Part shown: positions 10,660 through 32,207 of the stretch, piece by piece
How positions within the stretch are numbered: the first letter of the stretch is position 1
Layout: each line of letters starts with the position of its first letter
Assembly (NCBI GenBank): GCA_963693365.1
Contig: CAVNZM010000004.1
Coordinates: 10,168,001-10,232,000 of the forward strand
Length of the DNA: 64,000 nt
Direction of reading: 5' to 3'
Source of the DNA: Amoebidium appalachense
Lineage: Eukaryota; Ichthyosporea
Position numbers and translations under genes: made by a program
Notes under the pieces: generated by a model
The model's input: the letters and a program-made list of their open reading frames with translations, nothing else
The model's database searches: none
What the model was told of the DNA's origin: nothing

Positions 10660-12212
10660 GGTGGAGTGTATGTGCTAGAAAGCACTAAAGGAGACAGCTG
10701 GGGTGTGTGGTGTGTGTGGCCTATTTAAATTGTTTACTGTTAGATTAGCGAGGGCTTGAAACGGTCAACAGAGCACTTCTGTGTCTAATTGCGAACATAT
10801 ACAGAGCCTGAAAGCCTGTTCGAATACTCATAGGTTTGCCCTGCTATCACTTCAGGTTTGTGCTTCAGTTACCAGGTCCCCGTTAGATTCTGTTCTTAGA
10901 TGCATCGCACACGACGTTTGTATACAAGTTGTCGGATATAGTTTTTGTTTGCTCAGTGAGCACTGAGTACACTTTGAAAGGCTACACTGTGCTTCGTGGG
11001 GTCACGTTTGTTCAATAAACGGAAATGAGGAAGTTTCGTTGGTGCGGACAGGGGTGTCTCCCACAATTTGACGCAGATCGATCGATTCGGAATGTGGATC
11101 GGAATGCTCACACTCAGGTGTGTCAGACTGTGATGTTGTTATCGATTTTCAATTGGGACAAGAACGAGTGGATAAGGATATTTTTGTTAAAGTATTTTTC
11201 ATTGACTACAAATTGATATACGTGCATCATAGGACCTTATTGATGAATTTATTTAACCTTTACATATGCTTTTTAACACCTGTGTTTCAAAGATGCAAAC
11301 GTTTTGGGCTTAGTACCAATAAAGACAACCAATCTAATCTCTTTTTTATGAACCATATATAGCAAACCGTAGAGGAAGCCGAATTTTCCCCGGAGCACTG
11401 GGAAATGCAGTTTAAAAGGAGCGCGTTAGCTTAACTGAATAAAATATTCGTGAACAAACTTATAAGTATAAAACCTCATAAATATAAAAATAATCTATGA
11501 ACGATAAATAGGTATATGGTTAGTAAAGGCGAACATTTGTTTCATGCGAAGCAATCCCAATGGTCTTTTGTTCAACTTGCTTTTTTACCCGTCTCCAGGA
11601 AATCAACGATTGGCTGCATGAATTTTAGGGGAACCAATCGTTTAAAAACGCACTTCTCTCCCTATCGAATTCTCCTCCTCTCCCAGTGGGGCCATGAGAC
11701 TGCAAGTACAATCTGCAGCTTCACTTTATATTGCATTATACGATTGCCGACTCGCTGGTAGCTCAGCTGTTGATAACATCTTTCGAAACCTTCTGTTAAT
11801 ATAACAGCATACATAATTATAAGAAAACTATGGTTAGCTTTACGTCACCCAGACCTATATCCCCACCACAGCCCTGGCCTCAACACTACACCTACAAAAA
11901 AGAATTCCATTTGCAAATTCGGTCACTCCCAACTTTCCCCCCCGAAGATTTGTACATCCAATTAAATTATGTTTAGCTTATCTAATTTAGGGAATTCTAT
12001 TTTCAGATATAACCAACCAGAACCATGATCCTATTTGCCTATCAGATGGCGCCAGATTAGTGAGCCGCCTCAGACGTCAGTGGGTAGGCCATGAGCACGG
12101 CTTGTCTCACAGAGTCACATGCATAGGCAGGCAGGGTTGAACGTTCGAGGGCGGGGAAAGGTGGTTTGTCCGTAAAGGAAAGAGCAGGTTTAAAAAAGGA
12201 ACAGGCACAAAC
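10660..12212. other. AT-richer intergenic region before the KYAT-like gene
   Basis: It is poorer in homopolymers than its surroundings. An AATAAA occurs near 11317 but no gene can be tied to it. At about 11601-11645 AACGATTGG and CCAATCGTT form an inverted repeat followed by TTTAAAAAC, which could be a CCAAT/TATA promoter for the downstream gene with a 5' UTR intron. No coding exon was recognised. Confidence 0.45.
10722..10730 (-). promoter_or_regulatory. TATA-like box upstream of the 10659 start
   Basis: Minus-strand TTTAAATAG, about 65 nt before the ATG of the single-exon frame. Suggestive only. Confidence 0.3.
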
Positions 12213-20851
<8,639 letters not shown>

Positions 20852-21334
20852 TTTTGTGCGGAATGGCCAATTGGGATTTGTGGGATAGGATTGTGGACCG
20901 ACATGTTCTCTTGGTTTTGTTGGGTGATCCATGGGGTATGCAGGCATGTTGCTATGTAGCAGTGCTCCATATCTAGTTTGCTGTAGGGCAGTTGTCACGC
21001 AAATGGCGGACACACTAGAGATGGCATGACCCAAAACACAGTTAAATTATTCCGGGTGGCACGTATGCAGGTTCTTCTTTCTACGCTGTGTGATAGACCT
21101 GTGTTTGAAGGTGTAATGCTGCATTGGTGTTAAATCGCGGTCATGTGGACTGAGCAAGAAGACTCACGATGAAATGATGAAATTTACTTGTATGGTATTC
21201 ATTGGTAGTCCTTTCATATTTATTCTGTATCCATATGCGGGATATGCCACTGCAGCTCAGCTAACCATAAACCTCTGGTACAAAAAGTAATCTGCGGTGC
21301 TAACCGTTTGGTGTCCCCCCCTCCCCTCGCTCCC

Positions 21335-21421
<87 letters not shown>

Positions 21422-21659
21422 CCGTTTTATTTCACTATCCGGATCACCGCACCTCTTCCCCAACTGTCTACACCCTCGTTTTGTGAGATTGATTAGCTGC
21501 ACCTGCTGTGTCTTGCTGTAGCGTAGCTTGGTACTGAATATTTTGTGCGACATCGTGAGAGTACCCCCCTCCCCACACCCCCACCCTCCCCTCCTTCCCC
21601 CTCCCCCCTGCATATGTTGTGGCATCCTGGAAGTATCCTTCCCCCCCTCCCCCCCCCTT

Positions 21660-21717
<58 letters not shown>

Positions 21718-22726
21718 TCATGCGCATACACTAACACATGTCCCTATCCCCTTCCCCCCTCCCCCCCTCCCCCCTCCCCCCCAACACACACACACACACA
21801 CATGCGTAGGCACCTTTAGTACACCCCCCCTCCATAAACTATCTCATTAACAGCTGGAAGTATTTTCCCTTGTGTCCAAATGCAATTTACAGATATTTAC
21901 GGTCTTCCTTTAACAACTCATTGGCACTCAAGTGCGGCCGTATGTGCATGGCTCACATGCATATTCAACATGTGGAGCATGGACGCTCGCATTTTCTTTT
22001 CACAAAATGCGCCTGCACGTTCTATGTATACACGTACACGTGCAAGCATATCCCTGCACCCACACATGTAACGTAAAAACACCTGTACAATATGGACACA
22101 CGTTCGATCGCAAACTTGCCCATGGGCCACTGATAATTATAATTAAACCACATGTAACGGAACCATTCAGATTGGCCCAACACAGATACCAACACATGCA
22201 CATGTACATGTGGTACGTATACGTATCTGCAAAACTTCATAAATCGCCCTACCGGACATCGCCAATATGCCTACATATGTACACACGTGGGGTGCAGCCA
22301 TACAATGGGTGACATAAAATTCCACTTTTTCAGGTAACACATATGGACGTGTTACCGAAAAACTGTGGTTTGGTCTTTGATCAAAGCAAAAGCTCAAGGA
22401 AGTGGTTCATGTTTATTCTTCGTCGCAAGCGCATCCGGTTTGATCGGATCACCCATATAAGGTAATAGCCGCCATAGCTAGCTCTTCAGGCATTCTTCAG
22501 GCAATAATGAAATTATGTAACATGTAGTGGTTACCAGACCACCAGTGAGTCATGCACACATACTCTGTTCCGTCCGCCGGTACGGTAGCATCTACACAAT
22601 GCATGCATGTGTGTGTTCCATGCAAAACACGAAGAGCCCCCCTCAAAACTTCTCATAAACACAAATTAACATTTTCATTCCCACGCTTTGAACGTCGGAA
22701 AGTGGCTCTTTAACCTATGCGCAAAC
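20852..22726. other. Intergenic between KYAT-like and tyrosinase genes (tail-to-tail)
   Basis: Holds the 3' flank of the plus-strand aminotransferase and the 3' flank of the minus-strand tyrosinase. It contains a C23-(CA)n block at about 21329-21419, (CA)n at 21660-21716 and C/T tracts to 21782. No clear AATAAA was found close to either stop codon, and no further gene is supported. Confidence 0.6.
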
Positions 22727-24725
22727 CTATTCTTCACAGGGCATTTTAAAGTCACGAGGCAGACCAAGCATAGCCCTCTGCATGGCTGGCAGGCCCTTGT
22801 ACGGCCCAAGACGTTTGCACTCCTCTTGGGCGGCAACTTTGAGAGCCAGTCGTTTGTCCTCCTTGCCATATTTGGTAGCCACATCACTATATACGGCACC
22901 CAGCATGGATGATAGGTCGGTGATACGCTGGAAGTCGGGGGAGGCGCGGAAGGAGGGGATCTGGAAGAGGTTAAAGAATGATTAGTAGAAGTTTCTCAGT
23001 TCATTTTCTGCCTTCTTTTTGATTTCCCCTTTTTTTGTTGTTGTTGTTGTGCTGGTGGTGGTGGTTTTTTTTTTGTTTTTTTTTTTTGTTTTTTTTTGGT
23101 GGTGGGGGTGGGGGGGGGGGGGGGGGGAGGGGGGGGGAGGGAAGCTGCGAAAACAAGGGGCAAAAGAGCAAGACCCAAACATTACCCTCCCCCCCCCCCC
23201 CCCCCCCGGACACACAGACCTAAATTCATCCAATCGTTTGCCTATGCTCAACCATTTACGTGTGCTGCACACTCTTGCGCACCGATTCTCATTTGTTCTC
23301 ATGCAATACATTGAGCAAAAAAATACACAATGGCGCACAGTAAGCATACACGCAAGTGCACATACACACTGTACGTACACAGACTCTATAGCACTTTTAC
23401 ATAAGCTCACCGTGCACACATGTGCTTGCAATCACATACACAACAAGAAACATGCGCACACACACGCATATATGACGCACATATATACGGTCACCATGCA
23501 CATTAACACACGCATACACCGCAGCACACACACGCGGACACACACACCACCGCACACACATGCACCCACATGCGCCATAGCACACACGTGCACACACACA
23601 CACACGCACACCACCGCACACGCACACACAAACACATTCATACACGTGCACACATACATACACACACACACGTGCACACGGATACACACCATTGAACGTC
23701 CCGCTGTGCTATTGCCCACTGTCTCGACCCATGCCCTCAAATAGTCAGCCGGCCCCCACCCAGCCGTAGGGTTGGTGCGGTCCTGCGCATTCTCAGCCAT
23801 CCACGGAACCTGTGTGGGATTGGTCGGTGAAACGGTTACGTGATTAGGATCCACCAATCAAAGAGAGCCCGAATTAGTGTGCAAGATACTGATTGGGTGA
23901 TCTAGTTGCTGGGGGGAAAGACTGCAGGAGGTGGGTATGAAGGCATGAGGAGCAGTATTTCCAAGTTCGTGGGCGTTTGGGTTAAAAGGGTAGTGTGGGC
24001 CAATCAAATATGTGTATCCTGGGTAGGTTAGGTCAATGAAAGGTGAGTGTGGCCCAATCAAACATCAGGAAGAGGATAGCGTGGGCCAATCAAACAACAC
24101 GAGGAAGAGAATAGCGTGGGCCAAGCAAACACGAGGAAGAGGATAGTGTGGGCCGATCAAAAAAGTGCATCGAGGGCAGGGTGGGCCAAATAAAGATGTG
24201 GGGAGAGGAGGAAAAGAAAGGAATATCGTTGGCCTGTGATAGGTAGAGTGGGTGGGTGGATGGAGGTTTTGGTGTGGCAAACGGGGGGTGGGGTGGGGTG
24301 TGTGTGTGGGGGGGGAGGCTGTTTTGGAGAACGGGAAGGGAGGAGGATTGGCAGGAGGTAGTCTACCTGGCTAGGGCAGGCAGACAGGGCATCCCTCCAG
24401 ACGCCCTGCGAGTCCAGTAGGCCAGCAGCATACGTGTAGTTGAGTCTCTCGATGGAATGCACATTGCGAGGTGTGACGGTGTACGGATACGAGAGCATGG
24501 GGTCATCAAACCCATGGGGCATGTTCACACCACTCTCCTCATACACCCAACTGGGCGGTGCCTGGCGTTCGTCTGGACTTACGGTGGATGCATTGTGGCA
24601 GTATTGCCACGTGGCAAATAGTTTATCGACAAAGGCATGGTGCGACCAGAAGGCGGGGTCGTTGGGTGAGGAGAGCACATCACGCATCGTGCCTCCTGGC
24701 TGCAGTGGGGGGGGACGGGGGGGGT

Positions 24726-24772
<47 letters not shown>

Positions 24773-25369
24773 AGGGGGAGAATTTGGGGGGAAACGGGGG
24801 AAGAGGGGGGAGGGGGTTATGTGCGGTTAGTCGTTATTGGTGGTGTCTAAATATGGAAGGGGGCTTTGTGGGTGGGAAGGGGGAGGGGAGAGGGGCGGGG
24901 GGGGAGGGGGGGGGGGGAGGGAGGGGGGGAGGAGGGGTTTGGGTACTGGTGGCGGTGGAAGTGAGGAAGTCTTCTTGTGTTGGTTAGTCATTTTGGGGTA
25001 GGCAGATGCAGGGTGGAGGTGTAAAAGGGGCGAAAGGCTACATGCGGGCTGTAGTGTGCGTGTGTGTGTGGCGGGGGGAGGGGGGGGGGGAGAGAGGGGG
25101 GGGAGGAGGGGCTGAATTAGGGACTGGGGGTGGGGTGAGTGGGTGGGGGGGGGGGGGGGGCATTGGGTGTGCTCATCCGGATAACATCAGCTAGTGAGTA
25201 ACTCCACAGGGACGAATAACAGAAAAATTTGAGTTCTTTGCTGCATTTATTCGGTAGCTCAATCTTTGGCATAACCATAACAGAGGCCGGGATTGCGGAG
25301 GCATAAATTACTGTGGCGAGTCCGGGGCTTGTGGGGAGGGGAGGGGGGGGAGGGGGGAGGGGAGGGGAA

Positions 25370-25401
<32 letters not shown>

Positions 25402-26564
25402 ACGACCATGGCCAACCAGGAAGCGGGAAAAAAAGAAAGGGGGGGAGGGGGGGGGAGGGGAACAAAGGCTCTCAGTACCTGGTTGTGTGGAAGTGCATGC
25501 CACCCCTTAACGGCGTCTGAAAACGGTGTAAATCTATCCAAATTTACGATACCGTTGGTCACCTCAATTGGCCCAGATGGACGCCAGGGGTCAGGGAATG
25601 GCCTTGTGACGCATTGGTTCCCCCCATAGCGGATGGTTGCGGGGCCAAAAATTTCGTCAACCACACAGTGATCCCCCACCCCACCCATATCACGGAACAT
25701 GGGGATGGCTTCAGGTCTCATGCCTACATCGGCTGTCCAGTCCCAATATGGGAGGGTTATGCATGAGAACCGATCTCCAAGACCGCGGAGCTGTGTGTAT
25801 GTGTTGGGAGGGGGGGGGGGGAGGGGAGGGTCAGAGGAGAACGGGGGATGGTGGGATGAGTGGGTGGGTGGGTGAAGGGTGTATGTGTGTGTGTGTGTGT
25901 GTGTGTGGTTGTGTGTGTTTTTTTTTTTGGTGGGGAGGGAAGGTGAAGATGTGCACGTAACTACATGATGCGCTTGGGTGCTTGGCTTTGTGCATATCTA
26001 CGGCCTGATGGTGCTTGCACCTATGTGGTTGTACCTGCCTACATGTATGCGGCAAACAACTTGTACACAGCTGCATGTGTATGTGTTCTCGGCGTGTCTA
26101 CACTTGTCGTGTGACCTTGTGAAATGTGCTGTGTGGATTAAGAAACCTTTGCGTTTTATAAAAGTGGAAGCGTGTGTTTTGTGTCTATGATCGCGCAAAA
26201 CTGTGTGGAAGATAGAGTAGTGGGGAGAGGTGTGGAGGGGGTAGAGGAGAGGTGGGATGGGGTAAGGGAGGGTTCAACTTGGTTGTCGCTGCGCATTCAG
26301 GGAGTCCTTTTTTTTTTTTTCTTTTGGGGGGGGGGGGGGGGGGGGAAGGGGGGGCAGGGGAGGAGATGTGGAGGAGGGGGAAGAAGGGGGGGGGGGGGGG
26401 GGGGGGGGGAGGGGGGGGGGGGGGGAGGAGGATCCCGAAGACTGTAATATGTTAAGTCGTGATGTAAATTCCTTCTCCCCCCCCCCCCCCCCCCCCCCCT
26501 TCCCCACCCCGGAAGGTTCCACCCCTCGCGAGTTATGCACACATATTCCTAACCATCCCCCCTC

Positions 26565-26606
<42 letters not shown>

Positions 26607-27153
26607 AAAAAAAAGAAAAGAAAAAAAAATAATAATAATAATAAAACTTGATAATAATAAAAAAAATAAAAAATAACAATAGTAATAATAATAAACAAAA
26701 ACAATTAATAACGGATGCATTATCAAGAAGCAACTTGAAAAAAAGGAAACTAGAGGTACATACCTGGTCCTCGAACAGCAGCACAAACTCTCTGTGCCAG
26801 TGCAGGAATGCATTCGTGTAGTGCGCAAACGGCTCGGCAACCTGCGCCTCGTGGAAGGGGATGATGTCCCGGTACTCCCCACGTGCAACAAGTGTTCTTA
26901 CGGCTTCTAGATAGTTCTCTTGCTGCTCGGGGCTCAGATCGCGCCATTCCCGCCGAACACGTGTACCATCAGCCAATGAAAGACCTTCGCACAAAACACG
27001 TTGATTGGGCGGAGGCCCGGTTGGGCGAGGGGTGGCCGTGGGGGTGGAATCTTCGATGGATGTGGTTGTTGTGGAGGAAGGTGGAGGGGGACGCTGGGCA
27101 AGGATAGGTAGTGTGGAGGAGAGGAGCAGGGTGGTAAAAACTATGGAAATCAT
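22727..27153 (-). CDS. Secreted tyrosinase (type 3 copper enzyme)
   Basis: Five minus-strand exons, all phase 0: 27153-26764, 25790-25479, 24699-24367, 23809-23690 and 22960-22727 (stop TAG), giving 462 aa. The chosen start ([19 protein letters not shown]) gives a signal peptide; an upstream in-frame ATG at 27198 would bury it. A Pro/Thr-rich linker follows. The CuA site has His100, His110 and His119 ([19 protein letters not shown]). The CuB site has His228 and His232 (GWHALPH) and the His pair 254/255 in [19 protein letters not shown]-like PYWDW and the family PGGTM motif are present, so all six copper ligands are intact. The enzyme would oxidise phenols to quinones in a vesicle or outside the cell (pigment, cuticle or shell cross-linking, or defence). 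There is no transmembrane segment. Intron 2 starts gtactgagagcc and is C-rich soon after. Confidence 0.93.
23990..24205. repeat. Degenerate GGCCAATCA minisatellite in tyrosinase intron 3
   Basis: About five to six imperfect units of roughly 35-45 bp, each carrying GTGGGCCAATCAAA or a variant plus AGGAAGAGGATAG. It lies wholly within intron 3 (23810-24366). Confidence 0.75.
24712..25460. repeat. Dense G tracts in tyrosinase intron 2
   Basis: Many G runs including about 40 nt near 24729-24771 and 27 nt near 25372-25400; on the coding strand they are C tracts. One begins about 20 nt after the exon 2 donor. They are interleaved with unique sequence at about 25155-25320. Confidence 0.93.
26307..26640. 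repeat. T-G, G and C-A homopolymer block in tyrosinase intron 1
   Basis: T run then G run near 26307-26345, G runs to 26425, C run near 26478-26499, then C run 26569-26596 directly followed by an A run and A/T-rich repeats to about 26700. Confidence 0.93.
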
Positions 27154-27242
27154 TTTTGTTTCTTCCTTTTTGTGCAAAGTCTTGCCCGTGTGTGGCAAAA
27201 CTCTATACCAAACACCGTGTCTTTAGACCAAAAATCCAATTG

Positions 27243-27253
27243 CTTAAAATATA
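27243..27253 (-). promoter_or_regulatory. TATA-like element of the tyrosinase gene
   Basis: Minus-strand TATATTTTAAG, about 95 nt upstream of the chosen ATG; an ATTGG/CAATTGG sequence follows immediately. Inferred from position and sequence. Confidence 0.35.
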
Positions 27254-28336
27254 GATTATAACGTGGGGGAGGCACGGGGGGGGGGGGGGGGGGGGGGGGG
27301 GACAGAAGGGGGTAGAGAGGGAGGGGGGGGGGGGGGGGGGAGGGGGGCTGTGATTGTGTACTCGCAGTTAACAAAGCAGTACAAACATATATTGGCAAAA
27401 CAGTTTATCTACAAGGATGGGCATGCACTGAGTCAAAAAAAATAAATAATAATAAGCAGCAGCAGCTAGCTTTAGTGGAGTGGGAAAACATGGAAAGCAG
27501 ACGGATTGCAGCTGCTTTTGAGGCTTAAGCTTGTGTGCAAACAGATACTCGAAGTGGCACTATTCACCACCGATCATAGGCTTTATTATCTGTCCCCTGT
27601 CGTCAGAACCTGCCTGTTGGGGGGTTGGGGTGGTTGTTGCTCCACCTAATTATTTCTGGAGACCATGAAAGGGAGAGCTAGAAGCTGTATTTGTGGCATA
27701 CATGTGCATATAGGGTGACTGATGCACAATATGCTAATAATAACGTAACCATTCAACACCCTGTCACACACTTGTCATCGTTTGAAATCGTATGCATCTG
27801 CACCATGTCAATCAATATGGGGACCACCTGCCGATTTCGAGGTGTAGACAAATACAGTAATGGACCGTGATTCCTCTGAAGTTCCTATATATGATGCTAA
27901 ATGACTTAAGAGTTTATTGAATTGCATTAAAAACATCGCACTTCAGCAAAATATCTCAAGTAGTTATATGGTACACATATATAGCCAGCTGCAACATGGA
28001 ATGCATGCACGTGACATTCTCGGGTGTCGATAACACAATATCAAAAATGAATGGTTTCGTTTGCTGGGGTGCATGTATCACCTGTGTTTCTGACATTTCT
28101 GAATTCTCTACTTTGTACAGCTTTGTTTTGTCTTTGATATTTAGCGCTAATGTGCGACGAGGGAATGAGTGGCTTTCTTACGTCTCTGAACGTCTCTGCT
28201 GTCCAGACGTCCAGATGACTCGAGTCGTGTGACGTAGACGTTGCCGGTCGGCTCGCAAAAAAAAAAAGCCACTTGATCCCACAATCAAGCAGCCAAAACT
28301 GTCGGCACCAAACCCTCAACCGTTGACCCAGGAAAG

Positions 28337-28563
28337 TTAATGGCTGTACTCTATAGGATCATTTCTATAGTCTACATCCATGTCTTGATCTCACCATTAA
28401 GACAATTGCTCTAGTGCGGATGAAGAGGCGCAGCACACTCACCGTAGCGTGATGTGGCTGAGGCTTCCCATGCCCTGGCCTCGGCCGGGGCTGGGTCCAC
28501 AGCGTAGAGGACCGCGCCGACCCTCGGGTCTGGCGAGGTGGGCTGTGTAAGTCCGACGCACTA
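28337..28563. repeat. Direct repeat, copy 1 (~227 bp)
   Basis: Begins TTAATGGCTGTACTCTATAG and ends GTCCGACGCACTA. It is about 97-98% identical to copy 2 at 29326-29554; the main differences are two extra bases in copy 2 and four or five substitutions. It contains the short palindrome CTATAGGATCATTTCTATAG. Unrecognised. Confidence 0.9.
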
Positions 28564-28758
28564 ACCTTCCAATTGTTGCATAATAAACGTGTACCCAATC
28601 TCCGGATCCTGCACACTCTTGCCCACAACTGCCGAGACCAATATTTTGTGTTCTACAGGTTCTACAACTTCTCCTCCCTCCCGTCTCTCCCAGATAAATC
28701 TAGCACTCTCTCACTCGAGATGCCTCAGAGGTTCTACGCCTCTCTCTTCGTCTTTCTA

Positions 28759-28823
<65 letters not shown>

Positions 28824-29325
28824 TATCTCCATCTCTCTCTCTCTCTCTCCCCCATTCCATCTCTCCCTTCCCTCCCTCCCCCTATATCGGATCCCCGATG
28901 CCCAACGATCTCTCTGGAGCAAGATGGAAAGTTTGTCGACATCCAGCTGGGTCACAAAGATCGATCAAAGAGTGACAGGTGTGCGCTACTTTCTTTGACC
29001 TACAAGTTTACCACCCAAATAAATGCATATAATAAAATGCAAGTTTCGTTGGTAATTTACCCTCGTCTTTCTTTTCTTTTGTTGCTCAAGCCTCTACCTT
29101 TCAACCGTCACCATAGCCATGCACACGTACGTGAGAGCCGAGCACATGTGCGCTTGCTCAGCTGTTCAGAATCTGGCCGAGTGAATGTACACGTGGGTGA
29201 TTGCGCAATCAATCGGCCAAAGCACACCAATCAAAAACGCGTATTCTGCAATTTTTGAACATCGTCCCACAATCAAACACCCAAAAATTGATTCCTACAT
29301 ATTGTTGCCGGCGGCACTCTGAAGA

Positions 29326-29554
29326 TTAATGGCTGTACTCTATAGGATCATTTCTATAGTCTACATCCATGTCTTGATCTCACCATCAAGACAATTGCTC
29401 TAGTGCGGATGAAGAGGCGCAGCACACCCACCGTAGCGTGATGTGGCTGAGGCTTCCCATGCCCTGGTCTCGGCCGGGGCTGGGTCCACAGCGTAGAGGA
29501 CCGCGCCGACCCTCTCGGGTCTGGCGAGGTGGGCTGTGTAAGTCCGACGCACTA
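29326..29554. repeat. Direct repeat, copy 2 (~229 bp)
   Basis: Same orientation as copy 1, starting 989 nt later. The flanks are mostly unrelated apart from a short CCCACAATCAA block about 65 nt upstream of both copies, so the original unit may have been longer. Confidence 0.9.
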
Positions 29555-30192
29555 CACCTTTTCCATTGTAGCGAAAGTATTCAAAAATCCCCAACCATCC
29601 CATTTTTTTGTCTTGTTTCCTGCCAGCAGCTCCTGCACTCATTTTCTTTTGTTTCCTGCCAGCTTCTAAAAACTTTCGAACATCATCACATCCATTGAGT
29701 CTCTAAAATCTTAGTAGAATGGTTGCGTATGCAGGTGCTGTAAACTTGCACATGTGGTGGCAATTCATACGCAAGTTCTGTAACGTGCACATGTGGTGAC
29801 AATTCTTGTGGCGGCCATACATAACGATCGCCGGAAACTCCTGTGGCCTACTCTTTTCGAATGTTAGAGAGGAACATCGATCAGTTGCATATCCTTGAAC
29901 AATAAAGAGCACCTTTAGTTGTTCTAGTTTGGCCAGCTTCCTGTTCTTTGCACACTTGTACAAAGGAAGGGAGCGAAAAGAAGCTAGATGTAAAGCAGGG
30001 ATGTCCGTGTGGGGGAACGTACCCGTTTTCAACGGCAGAGGCTCTTCGACAACTTGTGAGCAAATAAATCTGAGACACACTGGGAGAAAACTGCATCGCG
30101 CATTTGGAGAGAGGCTAACCAAAGTGCCTGGAGGAGAACTTGGTAACTCAAGTATGACCGTACAGTTCGACACCTCAACCCAACCGCCAATG

Positions 30193-30566
<374 letters not shown>

Positions 30567-31088
30567 CTTCTCCCATGTACAACGTTGGTTGCAGGTTTAT
30601 TCCGCTTGAACACCCCTGCCTCCCCTGCCATAGTTCAAAAACAAAAAAAAAGGAAGAAAAGAGAAGAAAAGCCTTAAGGCCGAGTCCATCTGTAACAGCA
30701 GTACATACGTGTGCATAGTTGCAGACGGCTTCACCGTGTGACAGACTGGGCAGTTGGCAGACTGTGGGCTTGGGAGTTCCAGCGAAGATTCCTGCGGTCT
30801 CCGCAGTGTTTTGCTGTGATCCTTTTCCCTAGCTACATAATTATTAGCAGCAGTGTCAGGGGGAAAGTTAAGGGGTTGGAGAAAGGCTACTCGACTTACA
30901 AGCAAAAATGCTGTGGCTGTAGGAAAAGGCAACAAGACAAAAATAAAAATAACAAACGTGGCCACACTCCGAATATTTGCTTCTAGATCTCGCGGCCAGT
31001 CGGATATTCCACATCCTGTTTTCAGGGTTTCCGAAGGCTTCGAAGTTCAAACTCTGTTTGCTGAGGCTCGGAGCTCCCTCCATTCCAG

Positions 31089-31120
31089 CCAATAAGAATG
31101 CACACCTCTCATTTTGGCGC
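31089..31120 (+). promoter_or_regulatory. CCAAT box and E2F-like site upstream of the CENPV-like gene
   Basis: CCAAT at 31089-31093 and TTTTGGCGCGC at 31112-31122, which fits the E2F consensus TTTSGCGC. They lie 90-120 nt before the start codon. E2F control would fit a cell-division role but is only inferred. Confidence 0.4.
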
Positions 31121-31210
31121 GCTTTTTGTCGGTGCACGGTGCACCTTCAGTTTTCATTCACAACGAAAAAACTCAGGTTACATACAAATATTCAAACTAT
31201 TTCTTTGAAG

Positions 31211-31891
31211 ATGAGTGAGCTTATCGACCTTCACGGTGGCTGCCATTGCCGAGCTGTTCGTTTTACGGTAATCTCCCTTTTTGGGGGGGAAAAGGTTGCA
31301 TTATTCATACAGAACATATCTATGAGCACCCTCACCTGCTCGTGATTTTCAAGTACCGCCAGACACTTTCTCTTTCTCTCTCGTCTTTTTTTTATTTGCC
31401 CCATCTAAACCGCTTCACTTATCCCTGAACAGGTGACCGTGGCCACCAAAACTTTAGAGTGCTGCGACTGCAACTGCAGCATATGTTCTATGAAGCAGAA
31501 CCACCACTTCATCGTGCCTAGCTCACGTTTTGTGCTGGACCCCGGGAGCGAGGAGGCCATTACCACATATACCTTCAACACCCACCAGGCTAAGGTGTGT
31601 GGGCTAGGGATGTCTTGCAACCCCCCCCTCACCCCCCCCTCCCCCCCTTCCCCCAACCCCCAACCCCCAACCCCCTCGAACCCCCCTCGCCCCCGCCAAC
31701 CCCTACTTTGCCGACCAGCGCGCTTTTCACTGTTCTACGCTTTGTATTTGCTCCCAGTTCACCCCTAAATGTTGCTTCGTTTTTTTGATGGTGGCTGGCA
31801 GGAAAATCCGGGAAATGATGGGAAAGAGGGGAAGGGGTATTTTTGGTTTTTTGTTTTCTCCTTCTCTCTCTCTCTCTCTCTCTCTCTCCCC

Positions 31892-31987
<96 letters not shown>

Positions 31988-32142
31988 CCCCTCTCCCTCT
32001 CCCTCTCTCTCTCCCTCTCCCTCTCCCTCTCCCTCTCCCTCTCCCTCTCCCTCTCCCTCTCCCTCTCCCTCTCCCTCTCCCTCTCCCTCTCCCTCTCCCT
32101 CTCCCTCCCCTCTCCCTCCCCTCTCCCTCTCCCCCCCTCCCC

Positions 32143-32207
<65 letters not shown>

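Noticed and set aside
11749-11800. tRNA-like start (TGGTAGCTCAGCTGT)
   Set aside because: The A-box resemblance is good, but there is no acceptable B box or cloverleaf pairing at the required distance.
25117-25503. Minus-strand frame in tyrosinase intron 2 ([18 protein letters not shown]...)
   Set aside because: It looked like an extra exon, but exons 2 and 3 join directly in phase with family-conserved sequence (ALPHNQ then PGGTM), leaving no room for it.
28365-28628. Frames within the 227-bp direct repeat (for example TYTAHLARPERVGAVLYAVD)
   Set aside because: A two-base indel between the copies breaks the frame in one of them, so coding conservation is not supported.
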